A stretch of 64,000 nt of DNA from JBBRHQ01 sp963725315 (GCA_963725315.1 CAVRYA010000004.1:124001-188000); one strand, 5' to 3'. Counted from the first letter of the stretch, positions 1 through 9,326 are shown. Numbers and translations are program-made. Notes: a model not told the origin generated them from the sequence alone.

Positions 1-1247
1 GCCGCTGGGGTCTCCGGGCCGGCGCCCCCTTGCCAATGCGGCTTCGCCAGCAGCATCTGCACGTCGCCGATCCGCCGTTCGCGGAAGCCGGCCTCCGAGC
101 TGGAGAGGTAGAAGGTCCAGAGGCGCCGGAAGCGCTCGTCGTAGCCCTTCCTGCGCAGCTCCCCCCAGGCGGCGAGGAAGCGCTCGCGCCAGGCGGCAAG
201 GGTGCGTGGGTAGTGGTCGGTGATGTCCTCCATCCAGACAGCCCGCAGGTCGGTCACCCGCGCCACGCAGTCGGCGATCAGCGCGTTGGACGGCAGGCAG
301 CCGCCGGGGAAGATGTGCGTGTTGGCGAAGCTGCGCGCTGCCTTCTCGACCTCGTAGAGGCGGTCGTCGATGACTATCGCCTGCAGGAGCATCAGCCCGT
401 GAGGCGCGAGCAGATCGCTGCAGCGGGCGAAGAAGCGGTCGAAGTACTGCCAGCCGACCGCCTCGATCATCTCGATCGAGACGAGCTTGTCGTAGCGCCC
501 GCGCAGGTCGCGGTAGTCCTCCATCAGCAGGGTGACTCGGTCGGCGAGGCCCGCGGCGCGCACCCGCTCGGCCGCCAGGGCGTGCTGCCGGCGCGAGATC
601 GTCGTGGTCGTCACCCGGCAGCCGTAGCGCGAGGCTGCGTGGATCGCCAGCCCACCCCACCCCGTGCCGATCTCCAGCAGGTGGTCGCTGGGGCTCAGCC
701 GCAACTGTTCGCAGATGCGGTCGAGCTTCGCTGTCTGAGCCTCCTCGAGCCCCGCCCCGTCGGCAAAGTAGGCGCACGAGTAGGTCATCGAGGGGTCGAG
801 GAAGGCCGCGAACAGCTCGTTGCCGAGGTCGTAGTGGGCCGAGATGTTCTCCCGCGCTCTGCTGAGGGTGTTCTCTGGCACGAGGCCGCGAAGCCGGTGG
901 ATCAGGGCGCGGGGGCGGACGAGCGCTGCGCCGACGCGCTCCAACCGCCGCAGCTCGCGGGCGCCGATCCGCAGCAGCGACACCAGGTCGTCGGTGTCCC
1001 AGAGCCCGTCCGCGTAGTCCTCGCCGAGCCCGAGGCTGCCCCGCAGCGGGCCGCCCCAGGCACGCGGGTCGTTGATCGTGACCTGGGCGTGGAGGCCTGA
1101 TCCGGGACGCCCGTAGGCGCGCATCCGCCCTCCTTCCAGGACGTCGATGCGACCCGAGCAGATGCGCCGCATCGCGGCGGTCAGGGCGGCACGCGAGAGC
1201 CGCGGGTTCACGCCGGCTGCCGAATTGCGGGTCCGGGGGACGAGCAT
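1..1247 (-). CDS. Cyclopropane-fatty-acyl-phospholipid synthase family methyltransferase (3' end outside window)
   Basis: This enzyme family transfers a methylene group from S-adenosylmethionine to double bonds of membrane phospholipid acyl chains. About 415 residues are visible and the C-terminus lies beyond base 1. The family signature HYDLGNELF lies near residue 135, the SAM-binding loop GTGWGGLA near 190 and EMIEAVGWQYF near 255. The first in-frame ATG is at 1247; a GTG at 1211 is a shorter alternative. The gene is divergent from the FAD oxidoreductase at 1323, leaving about 75 bases for both promoters. The family call is firm. The exact product (cyclopropane or methyl-branched acyl chain) cannot be told. 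Confidence 0.9.
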   Translation of the reverse strand, partial: MLVPRTRNSAAGVNPRLSRAALTAAMRRICSGRIDVLEGGRMRAYGRPGSGLHAQVTINDPRAWGGPLRGSLGLGEDYADGLWDTDDLVSLLRIGARELRRLERVGAALVRPRALIHRLRGLVPENTLSRARENISAHYDLGNELFAAFLDPSMTYSCAYFADGAGLEEAQTAKLDRICEQLRLSPSDHLLEIGTGWGGLAIHAASRYGCRVTTTTISRRQHALAAERVRAAGLADRVTLLMEDYRDLRGRYDKLVSIEMIEAVGWQYFDRFFARCSDLLAPHGLMLLQAIVIDDRLYEVEKAARSFANTHIFPGGCLPSNALIADCVARVTDLRAVWMEDITDHYPRTLAAWRERFLAAWGELRRKGYDERFRRLWTFYLSSSEAGFRERRIGDVQMLLAKPHWQGGAGPETPA

Positions 1248-1322
1248 GCCCGGAAGGTTCCCACGATCGGCGCCCGGCTGCGAGCAGCCGCCGGCTCCCC
1301 GCCAGGCGCGATACTGGCCCGC

Positions 1323-2912
1323 GTGAACGTCGCCGAGCAGATGGGCAAGGTCGGCCTGCCCGCGTCGATGAGCGAGCTGGCGCGGCGCGAGTGGGACGCG
1401 ATCGTCGTCGGCGGCGGCCACAACGGTCTCACCGCCGCGGCCTATCTGGCCCAGGCGGGTCGCTCGGTCCTGGTCCTGGAGCGCCGCGAGCAGCTCGGCG
1501 GCGCCTGCACCCTGGAGCGGCCCTTCTCCGACCAGCGCTACGTGGTCAGCCCCTGCGCCTACGTCGTCGGCCTGCTCGACGACCTCGTGGTCTCCGAGCT
1601 GGGCTTGCGCGGCCACGGCTATCGGGTCTTCGCCGCCGAGCCCAACTCCTGGGTGCCGCTGCCCGACGGCAGCTCCTACGCCAGCTTCCTCGACCCCCGC
1701 GACACGGCCGAGCACCTGCGCCGGAACGGCTTCTCGGAGCGCGACATCGCGGGCCGGGCTGCCTACGAGGCGGCCTTCGAGCGCTGCCGCGCGGCGCTGC
1801 GGCACGGCCCCGCAGGGGACACCTGGGTCGGCCCTTCGCCCTCACGCGAGCGGATCGAGGAGATCCTCGGTAACGACCCCGAGCTGATCTCGATCGTCTT
1901 CGAGGAGTCGATCGCCGAGACGATCGGTCGCTACATGGAGGACGAGCGCCTCCACCACGCCCTCTTCGGCCAGGGAGTCACCGGCGCCTACGCCGGGCCG
2001 CGCGACCCCGGCACCGCCTCGGTGAAGCTGATGCACCACCAGGGAGACCTGCTCGGCCACGGCTCGTTCTGGGGCTACGTCGAGGGCGGGATGGGCCGGG
2101 TCTCCTTCGCGATCGCCCAGGCGGCGATCGAGGCCGGAGCGCAGCTCGCCTGCGGGGTGCCGGTCGGTGAGATCCTCCCCGGCGAGGGGGTGCGACTGCA
2201 GAGCGGCGAGCTGATCCGCTCCCGGGTCGTGCTCTCCAACGCAGAGCCGAAGCGCACCCTCTCGCTGATCGCCCCCGAGTCCGTGCCGGCGGCGATGGCC
2301 GAGCGGATCGGCGCCTGGAAGACGCGATCGCCCGTGGTCAAGCTGAACGCCGCGCTCGCGCGCATCCCCAGCTTCAGCGCCGCGGCCGAGGGGATCAACC
2401 CCGAGCGCTCGATGGTGACGATCACCTCCGGGCTCGACGCCTGCCAGCGGGCCTTCGAGGCGTGTGAGCGCGGTGAGCCGGCGATCGGCTTCGCCGAGCT
2501 CTACTTCCAGACTGGCTATGACCCGGGGGTGGCGCCCCAGGGAAAGCACGTGATGAGCGTCTTCGCCCACTACGCGCCCTACCGGTTCGCCACCGGCGAC
2601 TGGGAGGGGCGCCGCGGCGAGGTCGGCGAGATGATCCTCGAGGCGATCGCCGCCTATGCCCCGGACGTGCGCGACTGCGTGGAGGAGCTCGAGGTGCTCG
2701 GCCCGCCCGACATCGAGGAGCGGATCGGGCTCACCGACGGCAACATCTTCCAGGGTGAGACGATGCCGGACCAGATGTGGGACCACCGGCTCGATCACCG
2801 CACCGAGATCCCCGGGCTCTATCTCTGCGGCGCCGCGACCCACCCGGCCGGCTCGGTGATCGCCCTGAACGGGCGAAACGCAGCGATGGCCGCGCTCGCC
2901 GATCTCGGCTAG
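1323..2912 (+). CDS. Phytoene dehydrogenase-like FAD/NAD(P)-dependent oxidoreductase (COG1233 type)
   Basis: A flavoprotein of the amine-oxidase/phytoene-desaturase superfamily, 529 residues, a normal length. The Rossmann dinucleotide motif GGGHNG is at residues 30-35 and is followed by the ribose-binding acidic stretch VLVLERREQLGG. The C-terminal FAD-binding segment GLYLCGAATHPAGS is near 505-520. The start is GTG 1323; an ATG at 1368 would still keep the FAD motif. No carotenoid genes are adjacent, so a carotenoid substrate should not be assumed. It may act on lipids, since it is divergent from a fatty-acid cyclopropanation gene. The catalase-like gene follows 11 bases downstream. Confidence 0.85.
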   Translation: MNVAEQMGKVGLPASMSELARREWDAIVVGGGHNGLTAAAYLAQAGRSVLVLERREQLGGACTLERPFSDQRYVVSPCAYVVGLLDDLVVSELGLRGHGYRVFAAEPNSWVPLPDGSSYASFLDPRDTAEHLRRNGFSERDIAGRAAYEAAFERCRAALRHGPAGDTWVGPSPSRERIEEILGNDPELISIVFEESIAETIGRYMEDERLHHALFGQGVTGAYAGPRDPGTASVKLMHHQGDLLGHGSFWGYVEGGMGRVSFAIAQAAIEAGAQLACGVPVGEILPGEGVRLQSGELIRSRVVLSNAEPKRTLSLIAPESVPAAMAERIGAWKTRSPVVKLNAALARIPSFSAAAEGINPERSMVTITSGLDACQRAFEACERGEPAIGFAELYFQTGYDPGVAPQGKHVMSVFAHYAPYRFATGDWEGRRGEVGEMILEAIAAYAPDVRDCVEELEVLGPPDIEERIGLTDGNIFQGETMPDQMWDHRLDHRTEIPGLYLCGAATHPAGSVIALNGRNAAMAALADLG

Positions 2913-2923
2913 GGTCGGGGCGG

Positions 2924-3864
2924 ATGGGACCGCCGCCGCGGAGCCGACCGCCCACGACCAGGAAATCGTCGATGCGATCCACGCCGTCTACGGCCGCCAC
3001 CCCCACGCCCGCGCCCTGCACGCCAAGGGGGTCTTTTGCGATGCGACCTTCACCGCCGCACCGGAGGCCGCGGCGCTGAGTGCGGCGCCGCACCTGCAGG
3101 GCGACGCGGTGCCGGCGCTGGTCCGCTTCTCCACCGCCTCCGGCAACCCTGATGTCCACGACGGCGAGCGCGAGGGACGCGGGCTCGCGGTCAAGTTCCG
3201 GCTCCCCGGCGGCGCGGAAACAGACCTCCTCTGCGTCACCTCGCCGACCTTCCTCGCCCGAAACCCCGACGACTTCCTGGAAATGATGAAGGCGCGCCTG
3301 CCGGACCCCGAGACGGGTGCCCCGGACATGGAGAAGGTCGGCGCCTACCTCGGCGCCCATCCGGAGGCGATGCCTGCCGTCCAGGCCAACCTCGGAGCCG
3401 AGCCGCCGGCCAGCTTCGCCCAGCTCGCCTACAACTCGCTGCACTCCTTCCGACTGACCGGCGCCGGCGCCGAGGGGCGCTGGGTCCGCTACCGCTGGGA
3501 GCCCGAGGCGGGGGAGAGGCGGATCCCCGACGATGAGGCCAAGGCTCGTCCCGCCGACTACCTGCGCACCGAGCTGGCAGAGCGGATCGCCCCAGAGCCG
3601 GCCCGCTTCAACCTGATCCTCGTCCTCGGAGAGGAGGGGGACCCGACGCACGACCCGACCGAGCCCTGGCCCGAGAGCCGCGAGCGGCTGGCGGCCGGGA
3701 CGCTGGAGATCACCGCGATCGCCGATGACCCCGAGGCAGGCGGTGAGATCGTCGTCTTCGACCCGACCAACGTGGTCGAGGGGATCGAGCTCCCCGACGA
3801 TCCGATTCTCTTCGCCCGCTCGCGTGCCTACACGATCTCGGCCGGGCTGCGGGCGCAGCCTTAG
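2924..3864 (+). CDS. Catalase-related peroxidase (SrpA-like), apparent frameshift at the 5' end
   Basis: A small haem catalase-fold peroxidase of about 310 residues that probably removes peroxides. VRFSTASGNPDVHDGEREGRG and GLAVKFRLPGG are typical of the family. The segment with the expected distal histidine (ALHAKGVF, encoded about 3010-3036) lies upstream of the first in-frame GTG at 3109, and that frame has no ATG, GTG or TTG back to its stop at 2866. An ATG at 2924 is one base out of frame. Adding one base after ATGGG would give a natural N-terminus reading MGTAAAEPTAHDQEIVDAI. So either a sequence error or a disabling deletion sits near 2928. The reading frame is otherwise intact. Confidence 0.75.
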
Positions 3865-3870
3865 AGCAGC

Positions 3871-5040
3871 TCAGCCGTAGGGCCGGTAGATCAGCCGGTT
3901 GCCGAGCAGGGCGCTGACCGTCTTGAAGCGGTAGCCGCGGGCGCGCAGGGTGTGGATGACGTGGGGCAGCGCTGCCAGGGTCTGGCTGCGGTTGCCGCCG
4001 CCGTCGTGCATGAGGATGATCGAGCCGGGCCGCGCCGCGGAGACGATGCGGCTGTAGATCGCGCCCGTCCCCGGCGTGGACCAGTCGGTCGGGTCGACGT
4101 CCCAGGTCACGGTCCTCATCCCCGCCTGCGCGGCGGCCGAGACGACGCCGGAGTTGACGGCGCCGTAGGGGGGCCTGAACAGGCACGGCCTGAAATGGGT
4201 CAGCCGTTTGATCCTGGCGCTGGTCGCAGCCAGGTCGGCGTAGCCGGGGTAGGCGGAGTGATGCATCGAGTGGTTGCCGATCTCGTTGCCCTCGGCGAGC
4301 ATCCTGCGCATCAGCCTGGCGTTCCCGGAGGTCTCCTGCCCGAGTTCGAAGAAGGTCCCGTTGACGTGCTTTCGGCGCAGCACCTGCAGGAAGCCGGCGG
4401 TGTAGGCGCTCGGCCCGTCGTCGAAGGTGAGGGCGACGACCTTGCGTCCCCGGGGACCGTTTCGGACCAGCCCGCGGTGCCCGCCCGTGCAGCCGACCGC
4501 GCGTACCGGGCGCAGGCGGAAGACGCCGTCGTGGGCGGCCGGGTAGCGCTCGACGCAGGGGCCCGGGCCGGGGCAGTCCGTCCCTTCGATCGCCTTCCAG
4601 CGGTAGCGCCGCGGGGTCAGGCCGGCCGGGCCCGGGAGCAGCTTGACCACCAGCTTGCGGGCGCCGGGCCGCTTCACCTTCGCCGCCAGGGAGGAGGTGC
4701 CGGTCACCGCTCCCGTGCCGTCGAGCCGGGTCAGGCCGATCCGGTGGCGGCTGGCCCTGGCCCCGCCGAGGCAGAGCCGCTTCTCGTGATGGCTGCCCGG
4801 CCGCCGCAGCGCCATGCAGAGATATTGCGACTTCGGCTTGGAGAAGTCGGGGAAGCGGCGGAGCTTTCGCAGCGCCACCGGCGAGGAGGTGCGAATGCTG
4901 AAGATCAGGCTGCGCCCGGCCTGCTTGAGGCCGGCGTGGCCGATCTCGCCTCCCGCAGCCAGCGCCGCCGGCGCCGCCAGCGCGCCCGCGCAGCCCAGGG
5001 CGAGGGCGGAAATGCAAAGAATCTTGCGCGGGTGATTCAT
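3871..5040 (-). CDS. Secreted polysaccharide deacetylase (NodB domain) with a novel-looking N-terminal domain
   Basis: A predicted exported carbohydrate esterase 4 enzyme that removes acetyl groups from a cell-wall or capsular glycan. It has 389 residues with a signal peptide at 1-29 (ALGCAGALAAPAALAAG). The NodB motifs are complete: TFDDGP 205-210, metal histidines in HSMHH 257-261, RPPYG 289-293, the WDVDPTDW segment 313-320 and MHDGGG 344-349. Residues 30-195 form an extra domain I do not recognise, with paired cysteines. The true start is the ATG at 5040; the frame stays open far upstream but that part is antisense to the next gene. It is divergent from the peptidoglycan-binding protein, suggesting shared envelope control. 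Confidence 0.9.
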   Translation of the reverse strand: MNHPRKILCISALALGCAGALAAPAALAAGGEIGHAGLKQAGRSLIFSIRTSSPVALRKLRRFPDFSKPKSQYLCMALRRPGSHHEKRLCLGGARASRHRIGLTRLDGTGAVTGTSSLAAKVKRPGARKLVVKLLPGPAGLTPRRYRWKAIEGTDCPGPGPCVERYPAAHDGVFRLRPVRAVGCTGGHRGLVRNGPRGRKVVALTFDDGPSAYTAGFLQVLRRKHVNGTFFELGQETSGNARLMRRMLAEGNEIGNHSMHHSAYPGYADLAATSARIKRLTHFRPCLFRPPYGAVNSGVVSAAAQAGMRTVTWDVDPTDWSTPGTGAIYSRIVSAARPGSIILMHDGGGNRSQTLAALPHVIHTLRARGYRFKTVSALLGNRLIYRPYG

Positions 5041-5154
5041 CGGAGGCTGGCGCCGGGCGGAGGCTGTGGGCATACTAGGGGCAGGCACGGGCAGGCGGCG
5101 GCCAGGGTTTGGCTCCGAGCGCACCGCAGCCCCGTCGCCGGGACCGTGTTTGGA

Positions 5155-6402
5155 ATGAGCGTGATGCCGACCACATCCGCGCCGGCACCCGGGCGCTGGC
5201 GAGCGATCGCGATCGCGATGATCGCGATCGGGGTCCTCTGGGCGCCCGCCCCGGCGGCGATCGCCTCGAGCGGCGGCTTCGGGACCGGCGGCAACGGCAC
5301 CGGAGGCAACGCCAAGACGCCCTTCGACAACCAGGGGATGTGGATCTGGTACGTCTCCCGCTCGCACGGCGGCGACCTCTCGCGGATCATCGCCAGGGCC
5401 CGTCGCTCGGACATCGGCACCCTCTACATCAAGTCGGGCGACAGCAGCGACACCTGGGATCAGTTCAACCAGCGCCTGGTGAGCCGCCTGCATCGCGGCG
5501 GCCTCGACGTCTGCGCCTGGCAATTCGTCTACGGCAACCACCCGGTCGGGGAGGCCAAGGTCGGTGCCGCCTCGGTTCGCAGGGGCGCCGACTGCCTGGT
5601 GATCGACGCCGAGGGCGACTACGAGGGCCGCTACGCGGCCGCCGACCGCTACATCCGGGCGCTGCGCCGGCGGATCGGCGACGCCTTCCCGCTCTCCCTC
5701 GCCGGCTTCCCCTACGTCGACTACCACCCGGCCTTCCCCTACTCGGTCTTCCTCGGGCCGGGCGCCGCCACCTACAGCCAGCCGCAGATGTACTGGAACG
5801 CGATCGGCACCTCGGTCCGCGCCGTCTATGAGCACACCTACTTCTACAACCGCGTCTTCAGGCGCCCGATCTTCCCCCTCGGGCAGACCTACCAGGGGGT
5901 CAGCCTGAAGTCGCTGAAGCTGTTCCGCCGCTACGCGCTCACCTACGGCGACGGCCCTCCGAGCTGGTGGGACTGGCAGGAGACCAACGCCAGGCAGTGG
6001 AAGTCCCTCGGGCGTCGGACCGCCGGCCGGGTGCTCGGCTACCGGCCGGTAACGGGCATGCCCGTGCTGCGGCGCGGCAGCCGCGGCGATCTCGTCGTCT
6101 GGGCCCAGCAGCATCTGATCGCCGCCGGCTCGAAGAACCTGCCGGCGACCGGGATCTTCGGGCGGCGGACCTACCGCGCGATGAGGAAGTTCCAGAGCAA
6201 TCGGGGCCTGCGCGCGGACGGGGTGCTCGGCCGGCGCTCCTGGCGGGCGCTGCTGAAGGTCACCCCCGTCCGCGTCCACTGGGCGGCGAGGAAGGGACGC
6301 CGCGCCAGGATGGCCGGGGCATCGGGCCTCGGGGCGAGCGCCCCGCTCTCCGCCTCGCTGCCGGCGAGGCGAGACGAGATCGACCCGGGCCCCCGCCCGT
6401 GA
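5155..6402 (+). CDS. Secreted protein with glycosidase-like barrel and C-terminal peptidoglycan-binding domain
   Basis: A 415-residue exported protein. Residues 1-39 are a signal peptide (IAIAMIAIGVLWAPAPAAIA), followed by a Gly/Asn-rich linker. The middle region (about 60-290: MWIWYVSRSHGGDLSRI, LVIDAEGDYEG, WWDWQET) looks like a TIM-barrel glycoside-hydrolase or DUF1906-like fold, with acidic residues in IDAEGD as candidate catalytic residues. Residues about 302-370 match PG_binding_1 (VLRRGSRGDLVVWAQQHL, FQSNRGLRADGVLG). A role in wall binding or turnover is inferred. The start is ATG 5155; the frame upstream is antisense to the deacetylase. Its stop overlaps the GTG of the next gene. Confidence 0.8.
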   Translation: MSVMPTTSAPAPGRWRAIAIAMIAIGVLWAPAPAAIASSGGFGTGGNGTGGNAKTPFDNQGMWIWYVSRSHGGDLSRIIARARRSDIGTLYIKSGDSSDTWDQFNQRLVSRLHRGGLDVCAWQFVYGNHPVGEAKVGAASVRRGADCLVIDAEGDYEGRYAAADRYIRALRRRIGDAFPLSLAGFPYVDYHPAFPYSVFLGPGAATYSQPQMYWNAIGTSVRAVYEHTYFYNRVFRRPIFPLGQTYQGVSLKSLKLFRRYALTYGDGPPSWWDWQETNARQWKSLGRRTAGRVLGYRPVTGMPVLRRGSRGDLVVWAQQHLIAAGSKNLPATGIFGRRTYRAMRKFQSNRGLRADGVLGRRSWRALLKVTPVRVHWAARKGRRARMAGASGLGASAPLSASLPARRDEIDPGPRP

Positions 6403-7499
6403 GCAGGCTGGCGGCGGTCGCCGCGCTCGGCGCGGCGCTTGCCTTGATCGGGGCTGCTCCCGCCGCCGCGTCCGCGCCTCACCCGACGCGCTCGCCGGTC
6501 GAGGGCTTCGATCCCTTCTCGGTGCCGGTGCCCTCGGTCCCGCCGCGCGACGTGGTCTTCGCCCGCACCAGCGTCCTCGCGGCGCGCGAGTCGGCAACCT
6601 CCTCGGCGCGGCGCTACCCGGTTCACGACGGCAAGGGCCGGGCCGTGACGATCGGTGTCTCGGCCTCCTGCACGCCCGTGCTCTGTGACGCTGCCAACCC
6701 GCAGAGGATCGCCAACTTCCTCGGCACCGTCCCGCACGGGGACGAGATGAACGTGCTGCGCGTGGAGCTGGTCACCGACGGCGAGATGGAGTCGGTCTGC
6801 GGCAGGGGCGCGCTCGCCTGCTACTTCTCGGGGCAGAACCAGATGTTCCTCAGCGGCAACGACGACACCAACCCCAGCGACGGCGCGACCCGCAACTTCG
6901 TCCTCGCCCACGAGTACGGCCACCACCTCGCGGACCACCGCCGCAACCCCCCGTTCAGGCCGACGATCGACTGGGGGACGAAGCGCTGGTCCTCGTTCGA
7001 GCGCGTCTGCCAGGGGGTTCGGGCCGGCGCCTACTTCCCCGGCGACGAGGGCACCCACTACTACCGCAACCCCGGCGAGGCCTTCGCGGAGGCCTTCGCG
7101 CTGAACCGCTTCCCCGGCAAGGTCCGCTGGCAGTGGACGGCCTCGCTGCGCCCCAGCCGCAGGAGCCTCGACGCGATCCGCCTCGACGCGACCCGCCCCT
7201 GGAAGCACCGCACCCGACTGTTCGAGAGCCGCTCTCTGGGCGGCAGCGCGGGCCAGCGCGCGGTCGTGCCGGTGGCGACGCCCCTGGACGGCGTCCTCAG
7301 CCTCGGCCTGAAGGCGCCGGCGGGCGCCGACTACGACCTCGCCCTGCGTGATCGTGCCGGCAGGGTGCTCGACCTCGCCAAGGGCAGCGGCCGCCGCGAG
7401 GGCCTCAACTTCACGATCTGCGGCCAGGCGAAGGTCAAGGCGGTGGTCAGCCGGGTGAGCGGCGGCGGCAGCTTCCGGCTGACCGTGCGGCGGCCCTAG
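6399..7499 (+). CDS. Secreted zinc metalloprotein with HEYGHH motif
   Basis: A 366-residue predicted exported protein that starts at a GTG overlapping the previous stop (GTGA), so translation is probably coupled. A signal peptide spans about residues 1-25 (VAALGAALALIGAAPAAASA). HEYGHH at 171-176 fits the HEXXH zinc-protease motif, and EAFAEAFALNRF near 230 could supply the third ligand. A C-terminal beta-rich region of about 90 residues (LSLGLKAPAGADYDLALRD) resembles pre-peptidase or lectin-like modules. I cannot assign a peptidase family beyond a zincin-like fold. The coupling suggests it works with the wall-binding protein, but no substrate is shown. Confidence 0.75.
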   Translation: MSRLAAVAALGAALALIGAAPAAASAPHPTRSPVEGFDPFSVPVPSVPPRDVVFARTSVLAARESATSSARRYPVHDGKGRAVTIGVSASCTPVLCDAANPQRIANFLGTVPHGDEMNVLRVELVTDGEMESVCGRGALACYFSGQNQMFLSGNDDTNPSDGATRNFVLAHEYGHHLADHRRNPPFRPTIDWGTKRWSSFERVCQGVRAGAYFPGDEGTHYYRNPGEAFAEAFALNRFPGKVRWQWTASLRPSRRSLDAIRLDATRPWKHRTRLFESRSLGGSAGQRAVVPVATPLDGVLSLGLKAPAGADYDLALRDRAGRVLDLAKGSGRREGLNFTICGQAKVKAVVSRVSGGGSFRLTVRRP

Positions 7500-7511
7500 C
7501 GCCTCCGAGAG

Positions 7512-7877
7512 CTAACCCCAGAGGACGGCGAGCGCCGGGTCGTCGGGGTCGACCTTGACGCCGACCTCCTTGCCGACCGGGAAGTGCTGGAGCTGATCGG
7601 GGTGCATGAACTGCTTGATCGTTGCCCGGTAGGCGTCGTCGTCCGCGGCGGCGATCGTCAGCGCGATCTCGTACTCGGGGCTGCCGCCCATGTCCCTGCG
7701 GCCGGTCTCGCTGAGCGAGTCGATCGTCGCCCGGCGCTGGATTCCTGACTCGTTGAGGCGCTGGTAGCGCTTCTGCATCTCCATCATCTCGCCCATGTCC
7801 CCGGCGCCGAGGTTGCCGCTGCCCATTGCCTGCTTCGCCTGGCCGGCTGCGTCCTTGTACTTGTCCATGAAGCCCAT
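7512..7877 (-). CDS. Small conserved protein with an SHOCT/DUF3592-type beta domain
   Basis: 121 residues of unknown function. The N-terminus is amphipathic and Gly/Met-rich (YKDAAGQAKQAMGSGNLG). From residue 40 onward is a compact domain whose pattern (RLNESGIQRRATIDSLSETG, then EYEIALTI and the ending GVKVDPDDPALAVLWG) resembles actinobacterial OB-like domains found beside SHOCT proteins. There is no signal peptide or membrane segment. The ATG at 7877 is preceded by a good Shine-Dalgarno sequence (GGGAGAGG). It is convergent with the metalloprotein gene and stands alone. Confidence 0.65.
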   Translation of the reverse strand: MGFMDKYKDAAGQAKQAMGSGNLGAGDMGEMMEMQKRYQRLNESGIQRRATIDSLSETGRRDMGGSPEYEIALTIAAADDDAYRATIKQFMHPDQLQHFPVGKEVGVKVDPDDPALAVLWG

Positions 7878-8010
7878 CGAGCCCTCTCCCTTCGTCTGGC
7901 GGTCCGATGCCGATCCCGTCCCGCTTCCAAGGAATCGTCCCCGGCCGGCTCAGATCAACGACAGGACCGACAAGCGGACGAAAAGTGAGGTTCGCCGCGG
8001 AGAGCCGCGC

Positions 8011-8850
8011 TCAGCGGGCGATTCGGGTCTCCAGCTCGCCCAGGGTCGGGGAGCTGACGACGACGCGGTCGCCGTCGGCGAGCCAGACTCGCGGCTCGCG
8101 TGCGCCGCCGACCCCGGCCGGGGTTCCGGTGGCGACGATGTCCCCCGGCTCGAGGGTCATCAGGGTCGAGAGGTGGGCGAGCAGCTCGGGGATGGAGAAG
8201 ATCAGGTCGGCCGTCGTGGCCGACTGCATCTGCTCGCCGTTCAGGGTCAGGGAGATCCCGATCTCGTCGTGGGGGCCGGCCTCCTCGGGGGTGACGATCG
8301 CCGGCCCGCAGGGAGCGGAGCCGTCGAAGACCTTGCCCGCCATCCACTGCGGGGTGGAGAACTGCAGGTCGCGGGCCGAGAGGTCGTTGAGCAGGGTGTA
8401 GCCGGCGACATGGTCGAGGGCGTGGGTGACCTCGACCTCGCGGGCGCGGCGGCCGACGACGAAGGCGACCTCGGCCTCGTAATCGACCTTGGCGCTGGAG
8501 CTGGGCAGCTCGACGGTGGCGCCCGGGGCCGCAAGGGCGTTTCGGTACTTGCCGAAGATGGTCGGCGAGTCCGGCGGGTCGAGGCCGGCCTCGGCAGCGT
8601 GGGTGCGGTAGTTGAGCCCGATGCAGACGATCTTCTCGGGGTCGGGGATCGGCGGCCCCAGCTCGAACTCGGTCAGGACCGGCGCATCCGCCGCGACCGA
8701 GGGGAGGTCGGAGAGGCGACCCTCGGCGATCAGCTCGCGCAGGCTCGAGCGCTCGGGCTCCCCCAGCGCCGCCCAGGCGTCGATGACCCCGGCGTCGCGG
8801 AGCAGACCCGCTCGCGGACCCGCGCCGCCGTCATGGGTGACCAGCCGCAT
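8011..8850 (-). CDS. Fumarylacetoacetate hydrolase (FAH) family protein
   Basis: A 279-residue FAH-fold hydrolase/decarboxylase, the usual length for the two-part bacterial form. Motifs run in order: KIVCIGLNYRTHAAEAG near 80-96, the metal-binding acidic stretch DYEAEVAFVVGRR near 125-137, TLLNDLSARDLQ, and GDIVATGTPAGVG near 240-252. Relatives hydrolyse or decarboxylate acylpyruvates and products of aromatic ring cleavage; the substrate here is not indicated. It is a single gene on its strand, with the cold-shock gene divergent about 60 bases away. The ATG start is well supported because the family begins with MRLVTH or similar. Confidence 0.88.
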   Translation of the reverse strand: MRLVTHDGGAGPRAGLLRDAGVIDAWAALGEPERSSLRELIAEGRLSDLPSVAADAPVLTEFELGPPIPDPEKIVCIGLNYRTHAAEAGLDPPDSPTIFGKYRNALAAPGATVELPSSSAKVDYEAEVAFVVGRRAREVEVTHALDHVAGYTLLNDLSARDLQFSTPQWMAGKVFDGSAPCGPAIVTPEEAGPHDEIGISLTLNGEQMQSATTADLIFSIPELLAHLSTLMTLEPGDIVATGTPAGVGGAREPRVWLADGDRVVVSSPTLGELETRIAR

Positions 8851-8912
8851 CGGAGGCCAGCCTAGAGGGATGCGTTACCTTTGGCCCAGCCGAGCGAAAG
8901 CCGAGGAGCGGG

Positions 8913-9128
8913 ATGCCGACGGGCGTGGTCAAGTGGTTCAGCAACGAGAAGGGCTATGGCTTCATCACCCCCGATGACGGCAGCGCCGACCACTTCGTCC
9001 ACTACTCGGAGATCCAGGGGGAGGGCCACCGCTCCCTGAACGACGGCGCCAAGGTCAGCTTCGAATCCAGCGAGGGCCCGAAGGGCCCGGTCGCGACCCA
9101 GGTGACCGAGCTGGCCGCAGGCGAGTAG
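8913..9128 (+). CDS. Cold-shock domain protein (CspA-like)
   Basis: A 71-residue single-stranded nucleic-acid binding protein that acts as an RNA chaperone. Both RNA-binding motifs are present: KGYGFI (RNP1, residues 14-19) and HFVHY (RNP2, about 29-33), followed by GAKVSFES. The start MPTGVVKWF is canonical and GAGGAGCGGG sits just upstream. The acidic ending ELAAGE is normal. A second, non-identical copy lies on the other strand at 10667-10870, on the far side of the tRNA-linked broken-gene region. Confidence 0.93.
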   Translation: MPTGVVKWFSNEKGYGFITPDDGSADHFVHYSEIQGEGHRSLNDGAKVSFESSEGPKGPVATQVTELAAGE

Positions 9129-9200
9129 CGGCGGCGCCCCGACCGACAAGGGCGCCCTAAGATGTCCCAGCGGGCCGCCACCGGTCCGTCTTCGCGCCTC

Positions 9201-9274
<74 letters not shown>

Positions 9275-9326
9275 TTCACTAGATCGCGCCCGGGCGTCGA
9301 GCGACGGGCTCAAATGCGGCGTAGCG

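Noticed and set aside
3871..6597. A single 908-residue minus-strand gene
   Set aside because: Only the 3871-5040 part has a signal peptide and NodB domain. The rest is antisense to the peptidoglycan-binding gene, whose plus-strand reading has clear domains.
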